From: Agrocybe praecox
Taxonomy: Eukaryota; Basidiomycota; Agaricomycetes; Agaricales; Agrocybaceae
Reading direction: 5' to 3'
Assembly (NCBI GenBank): GCA_964017145.1
Contig: OZ024846.1
Span: 3,410,001-3,474,000, forward strand
Length of the DNA stretch: 64,000 nucleotides
Position 1 is the stretch's first letter. Every line of letters begins with the position of its first letter. Below the pieces are notes generated by a model that was given only the letters and a program-made list of their open reading frames with translations, had not been told where the DNA came from and did not search any database. The translations under genes and the position numbers were made by a program. Below are positions 44,832 through 55,461 of this stretch, piece after piece.

Positions 44832-46735
44832 CTAAGCAGCTCCAATAACAAACACGCACCACCCTCCGGCAGCATGTGTCCAATATAGAAATTGTTGATA
44901 CGGCTCTACACCAGGAGGAGGCTTCATCAATGGGGCAAAGAACAGGAAGACGTTCGCAAAGCCGAGCGTCACAGATGGTATAAGAAGGGAAGGGTCTAAG
45001 GCTGGACTAAATGCCGACGGCGTCGAAGACAAGGAGGATCGTAGTAAAAGTGGACTTGGTGACGCCAACGTCGAGGATGACCGCCAGGTAAGGTATACCA
45101 GTCCGAATGAGATTGTGGCATTTATTACAGCAAGAGGATATGAGATCTGGTTTTCTGTTAGCACGATCGGATTAGAGCCCGCACAGAGGGCACTTACGAC
45201 GTTGATAACGAAATTATATGCATCTCCGGCTGGCAGCGCAAATATAACGATGTTGCAAGGAAGCCTCTCTAGACAAAAGAAGAGTGTCATGAAGTTTCTG
45301 GAAAATAAATTCATCAAAGGCTTACGAAGACTTAGACCGGCCAACGGAGCTTTTGCTGGCCAGCTACTTGCCCATCACTTGCTAAATGGCAAAACACATT
45401 CTTGTCCCAGATCTTGATTAACACGGCCTTGAAAAAATAACTGATATTGAAGTATCAGCGCTGGCAAAAACCATATCTCTCGGCCTTCTCACCCCATATA
45501 TCCCTAAACAACTTGGAGAATAATATGCGCAGGCATAAAAGAAAAGAACGTTAACATCAAGTATAGCAAAAAGTATAATAATCACACAACTTCGAAGAAT
45601 GTTGAATTTCGCACTTGTGAAAAAAAAAAATGGAAGAAAGAAGTGAGGTTGGATGAATCCACAAAAATGATAGGTGTTTGAAAAAAGAAAATATAAACAT
45701 GTTTTGTCCTGTCAACGAGAGATGGTCACAGAGCATGCGCGGAAGAAAGATGAAATCATATTGATGCTTTCTTTTTCTTTTGAGGTACATCATACTGAAG
45801 TGGCCGAAGTGATAGCGAGGAGTATGCAACAATGAATCGCACGCAAATGTCAATGAATCCATAGAGCCGCGATCGAGGGAGAAGAAGGAAGGAGGCAGGC
45901 TTCGTAAGGAGCATATGCGTAGCGGCTTGGGCTTGGCATTTTCGTAAAGAAATGATGTGAAGTGGATAGTGAACATCCCGAGGACAGTAATCGGGGTCGT
46001 GGATCACGTCGACGCATATGGCCCTGTACTTTATATATCGGAAGATGGAATGAGAGAGAAAGTCAGGTGGGATGCGATGGTATGACCATAACTGACTCAC
46101 GATTCGTCCTTTTGGTGCACCTATCTTGGTAAGCCATCTAAATAGCCACCTTCCAACCTCTCTCTTTGCCAGCATGAAGTATCGTTCCCAAACGTCACCG
46201 TAAACCCTCGTGACCCGACCCAGAGATGGAAGCGAAATGATGGTGGTGCGAAGCTGGGTACCGTGGCATGGTCAAAGGTCCACCAATACGAGGGATGTCG
46301 TTGCATATGGGACATTCGACGGCTCGAGCATTGTTTAGGCACTATCAAACAAAGCGGGATAGGACGGTCGGACACCAAGCAGCGGGGGATGCGTGACAAT
46401 TTACGCTTTGCGAGTCCTGCGAGAGAAAGAAAGGAGTTGAAGAAAGGAGTTGAAGATGAGGATGCAGGAAAAAAAAGAAAAGGGTGGACGTACAATATAG
46501 GCCCCAGTAGCAGCCATCAGTTGAAATGCGAATATTGTAGGGCGGACAAATGGTAGCGAGAGAGACGATGACGAAGTTGTATCCGTAGTGACCTCGTGCG
46601 GAAATCCAGAGATATACTACCAATCTAGGATCCTTGTCGCACTCTGAATATGTACTTCAAGAGGTTGCGTTTGGGTTGCGTCATCAAGGAAGCGTCGGCA
46701 AGATGGGATCTCGGCCAGCCAAATGCGGAGCTCTA
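44832..46735 (-). pseudogene. Decayed amino-acid permease (LAT/methionine-permease type), copy A
   Basis: Remains of an APC-superfamily amino-acid transporter. On the minus strand the C-terminal half is clear: GRVNQDLGQECVLPFSK, an in-frame TGA, WASSWPAKAPLAGLS, then FALPAGDAYNFVIN, an intron, and SYPLAVINATISFGLVYL with further membrane segments ending at 44832. Just upstream, LFRDIWGEKAER and a frame-shifted match to the next helix are readable. Farther 5', near 46500-46570, FAFQLMAATGAYI before a GTACG donor matches a segment of the related remnant at 57.2 kb. The N-terminal third is missing. Stops and frameshifts rule out a working transporter. Confidence 0.7.
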
Positions 46736-47214
46736 TTTAAAAGTCCGCTTACCGAGTTAAACGGAGAGACCATTACTTTCAAACACTCACGCGGTAAGTT
46801 TAAATTTCTCTTTTGCTCCTACTTACAAGAATCCGAGAATCCTTTGTAATAACACAGATATGTGGCTTTTGAAATTTGGAACCACAGCCCCTGCACTATT
46901 CTTATCATGTCTTCGTAATCCAAGTACAAAGGCATTTTCGTCAGAAATACTTATAGTTACACACAGCCTGCGGCGCAGAGTGAGTTTTAACTGATTAATA
47001 TGAGACCAAGTACCTGTTAGTATAGGTAATAATGATAGCAACGCACGTTAAATGGCTGTGTCAATATGCATACACAACATAAAAGTCATATAAAAAAGGA
47101 TTGCTTGAGGTATACTTTTATTGTTCCTCTTCCCCCAGTGCTAACGTTAACTAAGGTAAGCTAACAATTACTGTCAAACATTAGCATTTGATTATAAACC
47201 AACGCAGGATTCTA
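46736..47214. other. Divergent gap between permease remnant A and NACHT C
   Basis: 46735-46780 resembles 57927-57980 (GGAGCTC then TTAAAAGTCCGCTTAC versus GAGCTCCGTTTCAAAGTCCGCTTAC), part of the duplicated module. Contains the NACHT C promoter. No other gene seen. Confidence 0.5.
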
Positions 47215-49553
47215 ATGAATCAAACTTCCATGATATCCGGTCCAAGTGTTATAACTGGTGGTTATTTCATGCAACATTTTACCAGTTACGAACGTAAATG
47301 TGAGTTGACACTATCACCGGCGTTTGAATGTTCAGTACACCAACTCATCTACTTTCAGCTCCGCTCGATTTGTTGACGGAGAATGTTGCACACACTGCAT
47401 TCCACAATTCTGCTGCCCGATTTGACCCGCCAAAATGTCATCAGAACACGAGAGTCGCTGTGCTCAAGAAAATTATGGATTGGATGCACCGTATGGACTG
47501 GGAAACTTGGTACCGCTATATCGTGTGGCTTACGGGGGCTGCCGGTGCGGGAAAGTCCGCCGTCGCACAAAGTATCATCGAACTCTGCCTCCCTGGAGGC
47601 CTCGTCATTGCCAGCTTCTTTTTCTTTCGCACCGATGGATTGAGAAATCACGGAAAACTCTTTGTTGCGACACTGGCATACCAGATATTTTTTTCCGTCC
47701 CAGAGACACAAGTGGGAATTCTTTCAGCCATTGACAACGACCCCCTCATCTTTACAAGAAGTCTTGGATATCAATTCGACAAATTAATCATACAACCACT
47801 GCGCATATTTTACAAACCACTGGATACCTTGGATGAAAAATGGCGTCGTCTCATTATGATCGATGGATTAGACGAATGTCTCGACCATAATATCCAAAGG
47901 GAAATATTGATGATGCTCCGAGATGCAATACGAACATACGAACTTCCCGTCATATTTCTTGTTTCCAGTCGCCCAGAGCATACTATCCAAATGGCGTTCA
48001 ACTCTCAGAAAATGGAGGGCTGTTTTACAAAACTTGTTCTCGACCATCAATACAAGCCGGACAATGATATTCGAGTTTTTCTCGAGGACAGGTTAGAAGA
48101 CATCAAGAAGGATCACCCATTTAAACATCAACTCCCTTCGAACTGGCCGATCCCAGGATCACTTCAGTCTTTGATCAAAAAATCCTCTGGACAATTCATC
48201 TATGCCGCTACTGTAATCCGATACGTCGAGTCAATTAACCATCGACCAGACCATCGCCTCGAAAACGTGATCAGCCTCAGAAGCAATCACGAAGACTTGC
48301 CATTTGCTGAGCTGGACGCCCTTTACAGTGCCATCTTTTTATCCGTGGAAAGGATAGACATTGTTCAGTCTGTGCTAGCAATATGGATGGATGAAAAGCA
48401 AAGCTATGCCAGTCCACTTGATTTAAAATTCTTCGCGATATCATCCATTGAACATATTCTCTCACTGCATGGTGGAGAAATCGAAATTTTATTTCGCGAC
48501 CTTGGTTCGCTGGTCAAGATTTCTGACCATCCAATCATGCAAACAAAGGATTTTTCATTTCATCATGCATCCCTACAGGACTTTCTTTCGGACCCGATGT
48601 GGTCTGGGGTTAATTATATTGATGTTACTGCTTTATGCGCTCGGCATCTTGCAGGTTTACTCCGTTACTTACCTAAAGTGACAGGTGCGGCTTGTCTACT
48701 AGTTGGTTTTAACTTTCTTCTGATCATTTTTCTAATAGATTTTATCAGGCAATGTCTCCGCCTATTCAATTATTGGGTCAAGACTTGTCCAATATCCCCT
48801 GAGATAATTCTCGAAATGACATCTTTACCTCTTCAGGACTTCCTGAAAAGGGAGTTGTATTCTGCATCACGGACAGACTTTGTGTCACAATTTTTAACAC
48901 TTTTGAGATGTATGGTGAGCCATACCAATTTTTTGAGGATCCTTTTGTGAATATACAACCTTACTTAGGGATGTGGGGACATTCGTTTAGCTTCTTTAGA
49001 AGCTGATATCCATAGAAAGATTGGCAGTGTTTATCTATCCCAGCTGAGCTACTATCACAGCAGTGATCATCTTGCATCACTAGTTTCAATGGCCTATTGC
49101 TCAGGCACGGATCATCTTGTTCCAAAGATCAAACATGCTATGGCTCCAAATAACAGTCAAGCGCTATTCTATGCAAATAGCATCTTCGATTGGCACCCCG
49201 ACTCAATCCTCAGTGACAACTTGAATCTTTCCATGGCATACTACACAGATTATGGCATAGCCACTGAGTCCATCAACAATTTTGTTAGGTTTCTCCGTGA
49301 TCCAACCCAATCAGCATATGATCCTTCTATCTTCGACACGTATTCCAGGACAGTGTCACAGTGCCTTTTGGAAGTTGAAAAGTGGATGTACCTATGGGAT
49401 AAGCTCGACAATGGTACTAATGTTGAAAATCAAATAATTACTCAAATGTCTCTCCAGGGTGAAATATGGACGTTGACAATTCCACATGGCAATATGCTCT
49501 TTCATGATCAGTATGGCTGTCTGTTTGCTGAAAATAAAAAAGTATATAGTTGA
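47215..49553 (+). CDS. NACHT-domain STAND NTPase, copy C, truncated by element FB1
   Basis: Paralogue of copies A, B and D. Exons: 47215-47299, 47359-48684, 48739-48914, 48969 onward; phases agree. The N-terminal exon has MISGPSVITGGYFMQH. Exon 2 carries FDPPKCHQNTRVAVLKKIMDW, Walker A GAAGAGKSAVAQ, Walker B MIDGLDEC, RPEHTI and SSGQFIYAATVI. The C-terminal region starts KRELYSAS and GCGDIRLASLEADI. Codon 710 (Gln, 49509-49511) is the last native one. From 49512 the frame enters a foldback element and gains 13 foreign residues (YGCLFAENKKVYS) before the stop at 49553. The lost part, from RFFLLLGYLIYFLP on, lies at 50702-50890. The nucleotide switch is intact, so a shortened protein could still be made; whether it signals is unknown. 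Confidence 0.85.
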
Positions 49554-49678
49554 GCCATATAATTAGTATGTTGTACATATATCTCAATAAATATATACAT
49601 TACCTTTATTATCCAATATACTTGTCAGAATATCTAACATACTTGTCGGATTGTCCAACATATGTGTCAGATTGTCCA

Positions 49679-49736
49679 ACACATGTCAGGGCAACACTAA
49701 GATCAGTGTGACAAGGCCATCAACAAAGACAAAGCA

Positions 49737-49776
<40 letters not shown>

Positions 49777-50160
49777 AGAGAGAGAGAGACACTCAATGGT
49801 TCTAAGAGATCACACCAATGATAGCGGATATCCTAAGAGATTGAAGCTGGGGCTACAGCTACATACATGTCCAGTATATATACCTTACAGCTATTCTAGA
49901 ATATTCCTACATGACATCATAGAAAGGAATGATGAGTAAAGCAATGACATCATAAAGAAAGTAAAAGAATGATGTAGAATGGATGGGGCTATGCTCATGG
50001 GAAATTAAAGTGATAAGTATCTAATCAAATGATAATCAAGAGATAATCAAGAGATAATCAAAGATATGAAGCAGATAAGATATCTACACATCTACAAAAG
50101 GGAAAAATGCGAAATAAATGTAGAAAAATAAGGAAAAATAGGGGAAACCCTGACAACACA
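49679..50160. mobile_element. Small TIR element nested in FB1
   Basis: 472 bp (49684-50155) with termini TGTCAGGG and CCCTGACA, flanked by ACACA at 49679-49683 and 50156-50160. Removing it and one ACACA restores a 21-bp repeat unit, ATTGTCCA ACACA CAACTCAG, which confirms the 5-bp duplication. No coding capacity; it contains a GA microsatellite. Probably a MITE of unknown superfamily. Confidence 0.85.
49745..49773. repeat. GA microsatellite
   Basis: About 14 uninterrupted AG units, then a further short GA run to 49790, inside the nested element. Confidence 0.9.
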
Positions 50161-50701
50161 CAACTCAGATTATCCAACATATGTGTTGTATTATCCATTA
50201 TATACATAAGATTGTCCAATGTATATGCCGTGTTATCCAACATAGTTGAGACTCGTTCTCTTACATGTAGTCGCTTAAAATGCCGGAGATGCCGGGATTT
50301 CTTGATGGCCGTTCGAATCCGTTTATAGGGGCCGAAGCCTGGCCATCAAAATATGGCTCGAAATTGGCCGGCAAGGATGGCATCAGAGCCGATCAAGAGT
50401 AAGATAATTGCCTCGAACTATGTTGGATAACCCAGCACATGTGTTGGATAATCTAACACATATGTTGGATGACCCGACAAATATGTTGGATATTCTGACA
50501 AGTATGTTGGACAACCCAACAAATATGTTGGACAATCCAACAACTATGTTAGATAATCCAACAAATATGTTGGACAATCCAACTTATGAGTTGGATATTG
50601 AAGGTAATGTATATATTTATTCAAAAATATGTACAACATACTAATTACATTGTAGAAGTATATACTTTTTTATTTTCAGCAAACGGACAGCCATAGATCA
50701 G

Positions 50702-50890
50702 CGCTTCTTTCTCCTACTCGGATACCTTATATACTTCCTTCCTCATTTCAGGGGGAGTTATACCCTCTTCCATCGTTGCCAAAGTGCATCCTTTTCTTCT
50801 GCATTTTCAAATCACTTTCCTATCCGCACAAAACTTGCTCAGGATGCTATAGAAGTGTACTTGAAACGATTTGGCCAGACCGTACCATAA
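50702..50890 (+). pseudogene. Severed 3' end of NACHT copy C
   Basis: In the frame that continued exon 4 before insertion: RFFLLLGYLIYFLPHFRG, then RCQSASFSSAF and IRTKLAQDAIEVYLKRF, stop at 50888-50890. It matches the C-terminal block of copies B and D. It is cut off from the gene by FB1 and has no start of its own. Confidence 0.9.
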
Positions 50891-51069
50891 ACAATCTATA
50901 AATGATGTACATAATACAATAAAACGACAAATATATACATCGGAGACTGGAGTTTATAATACACAATATTAATTGTGACAAGTTGCTTTCCTGAACGTAC
51001 GGCTCAATTTCGCTGAGTGGTATATACATACTTGAAATATTCAGCCAGTGCGGACAAATTTCTACATCA
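50891..51069. other. Short gap after the NACHT C remnant
   Basis: The NACHT C 3' untranslated part, then a minus-strand open stretch (ICPHWLNISSMYIPLSEIEP) that looks like a fragment of an unknown gene interrupted by the next element. Confidence 0.4.
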
Positions 51070-51820
51070 AGTTCCCTTAGTTGCCCATTCAGGGTGATGC
51101 ATCCACAGCGGAAATTACCCAACTTCCTAATTTCATGTATCAAGCCGTCTGGCTGGCCTATTGTGACCGTTTGTGACTATAATCATGTGTCTGCTGTTGA
51201 TGGCATCAAATTACAAACACATGACTTTTTGCTTGCCTCTATTTACATGTTTGGGCTCCATTGATATGTTTATATGGCCTCAAATGCAAACAAATAATAA
51301 ATAATAATGCCAGCAGGCAGGGGCATGCAGGATATAAAACAAACAAAGCCTTTGAGTGACATCACATCCAAACAACCCAATAAGGCAAGAGGACTTTGGA
51401 CTTTGAGATTTTGAGATAAAGGCCTTTCATGCATGACAGATAGGACTGAGATAAGACAGGATAAGATAAATCTATTTTTAGAACAGTCCTATTTTTAACT
51501 TTGTTCTATTTTTAGAACACAGTTCACACTTGCCAAAGAAGAACATATTTATTTTTAGAATATGTCTATTTTTAGATCTATTTACATATTTGGTAGACTA
51601 GATCAATCTATTTTTAGTTCAGATTTATTTTTAGAACACTTTAAACAAAAATAGTTTTGGTGGCTGTGTGCCAGATCACCTGCACATCACATGCATATCA
51701 CATGCTTTTCACATGACTACGCCCTTCTAGTAACTGTCGGTCACCCTGATACATGATATTAAGCAGTTGGGCCATTTCCGCTGTGGATGCATCACCTTAA
51801 ATGGGCAACTAAGGGAAACT
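51070..51820. mobile_element. TIR element of 751 bp without arm repeats
   Basis: Left end AGTTCCCTTAGTTGCCCATT, right end AATGGGCAACTAAGGGAAACT; inverted similarity continues inward about 80 bp (GATGCATCCACAGCGGAAAT and its complement). The interior repeats CTATTTTTAGA motifs. No clear target duplication and no coding capacity. It is a MITE of a family different from FB1-FB4. Confidence 0.7.
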
Positions 51821-51914
51821 CATATAGAATTCTGTCAGTACTAAGTGAAATATTTCGGATTAGACTCCGACGTCAAGAATTTTGGTGGTACTTGATGGGT
51901 GTTTCGTTGTAGCC

Positions 51915-52717
51915 GATGGTTATGGTTGTCCGTTCGCCGAAAATAAAAAACTATATACTTCTACGATGTACTTAGTATGTAGTACCGATATTTCAATAAA
52001 TTCATACATTACCTTTATTATCCAACATATAAGTCCGATTATCCAACATACATATAGGACTGTCCAACATATATATCGGGTTATTCAACACATGTGCCGG
52101 ATTATCCAACATATGTGTCAGGTTGTCCAACATATAGATTGGGTTGTCCAACATATAGATTGGGTTGTCCAACATATAATTTGGATTGTCCGATATACAT
52201 GTTGGATTATCCGACATAATTCGAGGCAATTACCTTACTCTCACTCGGCTATGATGCCGTCCTTGCCGGCCAATTTTGAGCCATTTCCTGATTGCCAGGC
52301 TTCGGCCCCTACAAACGGATCCCAACGGCCATCAAGAACTCCTGGCATCGCCGGCATTCTAAGCGACTAGATGTATGAGAATGACTCTCAACTATGTTGG
52401 ATAACACAGCATATATATTGGACAATCCAATGTGTACAATGGATAATGCAACACATTTATTGGATAATCCAAGTTGTGTGTTGGACAACCCGACACATAT
52501 GTTGGATAATCCGGTGCATATGTTGGATAATCCGGCACATGTGTTGGATAACCCGATATATATGTTGGACAATCATACATGTATGTTGGATAATCGGACT
52601 TATATGTTGGATAATAAAGGTAATGTATGAATTTATTGAAATATTGGTACTACATACTAAGTACATCGTAAAAGTATATAGTTTTTTATTTTCGGCAAAC
52701 GGACAACCATAGATGGT
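51915..52717. mobile_element. Foldback element FB2
   Basis: Element 51921-52711, flanked by GATGGT at 51915-51920 and 52712-52717. Termini TATGGTTGTCCGTTCGCCG and its near-complement. The arms are 21-bp units (TTATCCAACATATNNNNCNGA on the left; ATGTTGGATAATCCGGNNCAT on the right). The central core (about 52216-52400, containing CCTTGCCGGCCAATTT and GCTTCGGCCCCTA) is the FB1 core in reverse orientation. Same family as FB1, without the nested insert. Confidence 0.87.
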
Positions 52718-53001
52718 AAATACCCTCCTGAAACGCACCGCGCTTGTACGTCAAGCCATGAAGCTTGGAGGACTACCTGGAACGAACAAACGGCTTGGCC
52801 TAGATAGGATCAGAAGATAAAATTGTTACAGGGTTGATATGATGGTTTGCATGTAGATTTACATGCATTAAATCAAGCCTTCTTGGAGGCAATATTGAAA
52901 CTAATATGAAACCACGGAGCTCTGTCTCAGTACGTGCCTGTTATTAAAAGTACCTAATATGAGAGCACGGAGCTCTGTCTAGATAAAGTAAATAAGAACA
53001 A
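52718..53001. other. Unassigned spacer between FB2 and FB3
   Basis: Contains a short direct repeat of CACGGAGCTCTGTCT at about 52914 and 52963. No gene recognised. Confidence 0.45.
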
Positions 53002-53802
53002 GCAAACTATGGCTGTCCATCCGCCGAAAAAACATTTTCACATATATATACTATATAATCTGTATATAACATATGTATTTGAGTATTTACATATCTTACT
53101 TTGGTTATCCAACATACACATCGGAATATCCAACATATATGTCAGAATGTTTAACATATTTGTATGTTGGATATTCCAACTTCTATATTGGAGATCTCAA
53201 ATTTAATGTTGGATATCTCAACTTCAATGTTGGATATTCCAACTTCTATATTGGAGATCTCAAATTTAATGTTGGATATCTCAATTTCTATGTTGAAGAT
53301 TCCAACTTCTATATTGGATATCCCAACTTCAATGTTGGAGATCTCAAATTCAATGTTAGATTCTCAACTTCAATGTTAGATAACCCAAATTCTATATTGT
53401 AGATCTCAAATTTAATGTTGGATATCCCAACTTCAATGTTGGAGATCTCACATTCAATGTTAGATATCTCAACTTCAATGTTGGATATCCCAACTTCTAT
53501 ATTGTAGATCTCAAATTCAATGTTGGATATCCCAACTTCTATGTTGGAGATTTCAACTTCTATATTGGATGTCCCAACTTCAATGTTGGATATCTCAACT
53601 TCTGTGTTGGAGATTTCAACTCTGTATTGGATATTCTAACTTCTATGTTGTAGATTCCAACTTTTATGTTGGATAACTGACTTCATTCATTAGAATAAAG
53701 GCATATCAATGTTGGATAACTAAGGTAATATATGTAAATACTCGGATACATGTAGTATATACAGATTATATAGTATATATACACGAAAATGTTTTTTCGG
53801 CG

Positions 53803-55448
53803 GATGGACTATGAGTGTCCGTTTGTACATTTATGATTTTTTACATACATACTCAAATTTAAATATTGTCGACCATTTAAGTAAGATTGTCGACCATTTG
53901 AGAGAGATTGTCGACCACATATGACGGATTGTCGACCAAAAGATTAGATTGTCGACCATAAAATCTCATTGTCGACCATCAAAATCTTATTGTCGACCAT
54001 CAAATTGCATTGTCGACCCCAAATTTTATATTGTCGACCACCTAAGTGAATTGTCGACCACTCGCATTAACGAATTGTCGACCACTCTCGCCTAACATGA
54101 TTTTAGCATGCCATTGCAGCCGGTCTCGCCTAATGCCAATTTTGATGCGCATTTCGGCAGTCTGGCGTTGATAATAATTTAAACTCAGCCTATGCGCGTC
54201 GCGCAAGACTCAAAACTATTATTTCTTGCTTTTTATATTTTACTTCTTACCTTATGAAACAATTTTGCCACATACATACTAAATAACACGGGCTGTTTAT
54301 ACCTTAATTTACATTGTACAGACAGTTCGTGCGCCTGTCAAGTCTTGGTCAAGTCCCTACCATCAAGATTGCTGTGAGGTGAGCTGGTGTCTACATTAAT
54401 AACAGCTTCGGACATTGGAAATTATGTGAATTAAATGTGATGACGCACGTCTCAGTGACGCGGCTGTCACACGACGTTACAACTGGCTGGCTGCAGGGAC
54501 TTGACTGGCTTTCAGCTCTCAGAAGGACCTGGTGTCGGTTTTTTTTGGCGGAATATCTTTACTGAATAGTCATATACATATGTACGGAGTTTCATGTAAT
54601 ACTGGTTCATTGGCGAAGCTCTATGAGTAGATATAGCAACGAGCGGCGATGTGCGCGTTGGGCGCATATTGCATTCCCACGGTCCGTCTTCATACAGTAA
54701 GATAGCTTTCAACTCTCAGAAAGACCTGGCGTCGGTTTTTTCAGCCGGAATATCCTTATTGCATAATAATATACATATTTACGGACTCTCATGTAATACT
54801 GGTCCATTGGTGAAGCGCTATGAGTAGATATAGGAACGAGTGGCTATGTGCGCGTTGGGCGCATACCGCGTTCCCACGGTCCATCGGCGCGCAGAAAGGG
54901 ACTTGATAGGCGCACGAACTATCTGTCCTACATAAATTAGGCTAAATTTTTGTAAACATATTTTATTAGCTAGGATATACACGGCACAATTGTTTTCTAA
55001 GATAAGAAGTGAAATATAAAGAGGAATAAATAATAATTCTGAATCTCGCGCGACACGCATGAGCTGAGTTTAAATTATTAGTGACGCCGGACTGCCGAAA
55101 TGCGCATCAACATTGGCATTAGGCGAGACCGGCTGCAACGGCATGCTAAAATCGTGTTAGGCGAGAGTGATCGACAATTCGCTAATGCAAGTGGTCGACA
55201 ATTCACTTAGGTGGTCGACAATACAGAATTTGTGGTCGACAATGCAATTTGATGGTCAACAATAAGATTTTGATGGTCGACAATCTAATTTGATGGTCGA
55301 CAATCTAATCTTATGGTCGACAATCTTTTGTGATGGTCGACAATCCGTCATAAGTGGTCGACAATCTTACTTAAATGGTCGACAATAGTAGATTTTGAGT
55401 ATGTAAGTAAAAAATCATAAATGTACCAACGGACACTCATAGATGGAC
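53803..55448. mobile_element. Foldback element FB4, nested in FB3
   Basis: Element 53810-55441, flanked by GATGGAC at 53803-53809 and 55442-55448. Termini TATGAGTGTCCGTT and AACGGACACTCATA. The arms hold about ten units each side of ATTGTCGACCANNNNNNNNN (20-21 bp, GTCGAC palindrome in each). Inverted similarity then continues through 54100-54355 and 54894-55180 (for example ACAGTTCGTGCGCCT/AGGCGCACGAACT), leaving a loop of about 540 bp with a direct duplication. No transposase. Confidence 0.85.
54509..54884. repeat. Direct duplication in the FB4 loop
   Basis: 54509-54687 and 54706-54884 are diverged copies of the same 179-bp unit, each starting CTTTCARCTCTCAGAARGAC and ending CCCACGGTCC. They share GTAATACTGG and GATGTGCGCGTTGGGCGCAT-like segments. 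Confidence 0.85.
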
Positions 55449-55461
55449 AGCCATAGCAAAC

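Larger units (their letters stand above)
49506..50701. mobile_element. Foldback element FB1 (with a nested insert)
   Basis: Element 49512-50695, flanked by GATCAG at 49506-49511 and 50696-50701. Its ends are inverted: TATGGCTGTCTGTTTGCTG at the left and the complement (CAGCAAACGGACAGCCATA) at the right. About 105 bp of terminal repeat leads on each side into tandem 21-bp units of the type ATGTTGGATAATCCaacNNNN, inverted between arms. The central core of about 190 bp (50241-50427) is shared with FB2. There is no transposase, so it is non-autonomous. A smaller element sits in the left arm. The whole can fold into a long hairpin. Confidence 0.85.
53002..55461. mobile_element. Foldback element FB3 (interrupted by FB4)
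   Basis: Element 53008-53809 plus 55449-55455, flanked by GCAAAC at 53002-53007 and 55456-55461. Left end TATGGCTGTCCATCCGCCG, right end GGATGGAC + AGCCATA after removal of FB4. The arms are 21-bp units alternating ATGTTGGATATTCCAACTTCT and ATATTGGAGATCTCAAATTTA, many of them self-complementary (GATATC, AGATCT). The terminal repeat resembles that of FB1/FB2, but the arm unit differs. Confidence 0.82.

Noticed and set aside
48277..48465. Antisense frames within the NACHT genes
   Set aside because: Shadows of the NACHT coding frames; codon pattern and motifs lie on the sense strand.
50408..50644. Open frames with MLDNP heptapeptide repeats in FB1 and FB2 arms
   Set aside because: They follow from a repeat length divisible by three, occur on both strands, and have no gene context.
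53160..53700. Regular 21-bp repeats looking like a CRISPR array
   Set aside because: There are no spacers between repeats, the repeats form inverted arms between TIRs, and the host is a eukaryote.
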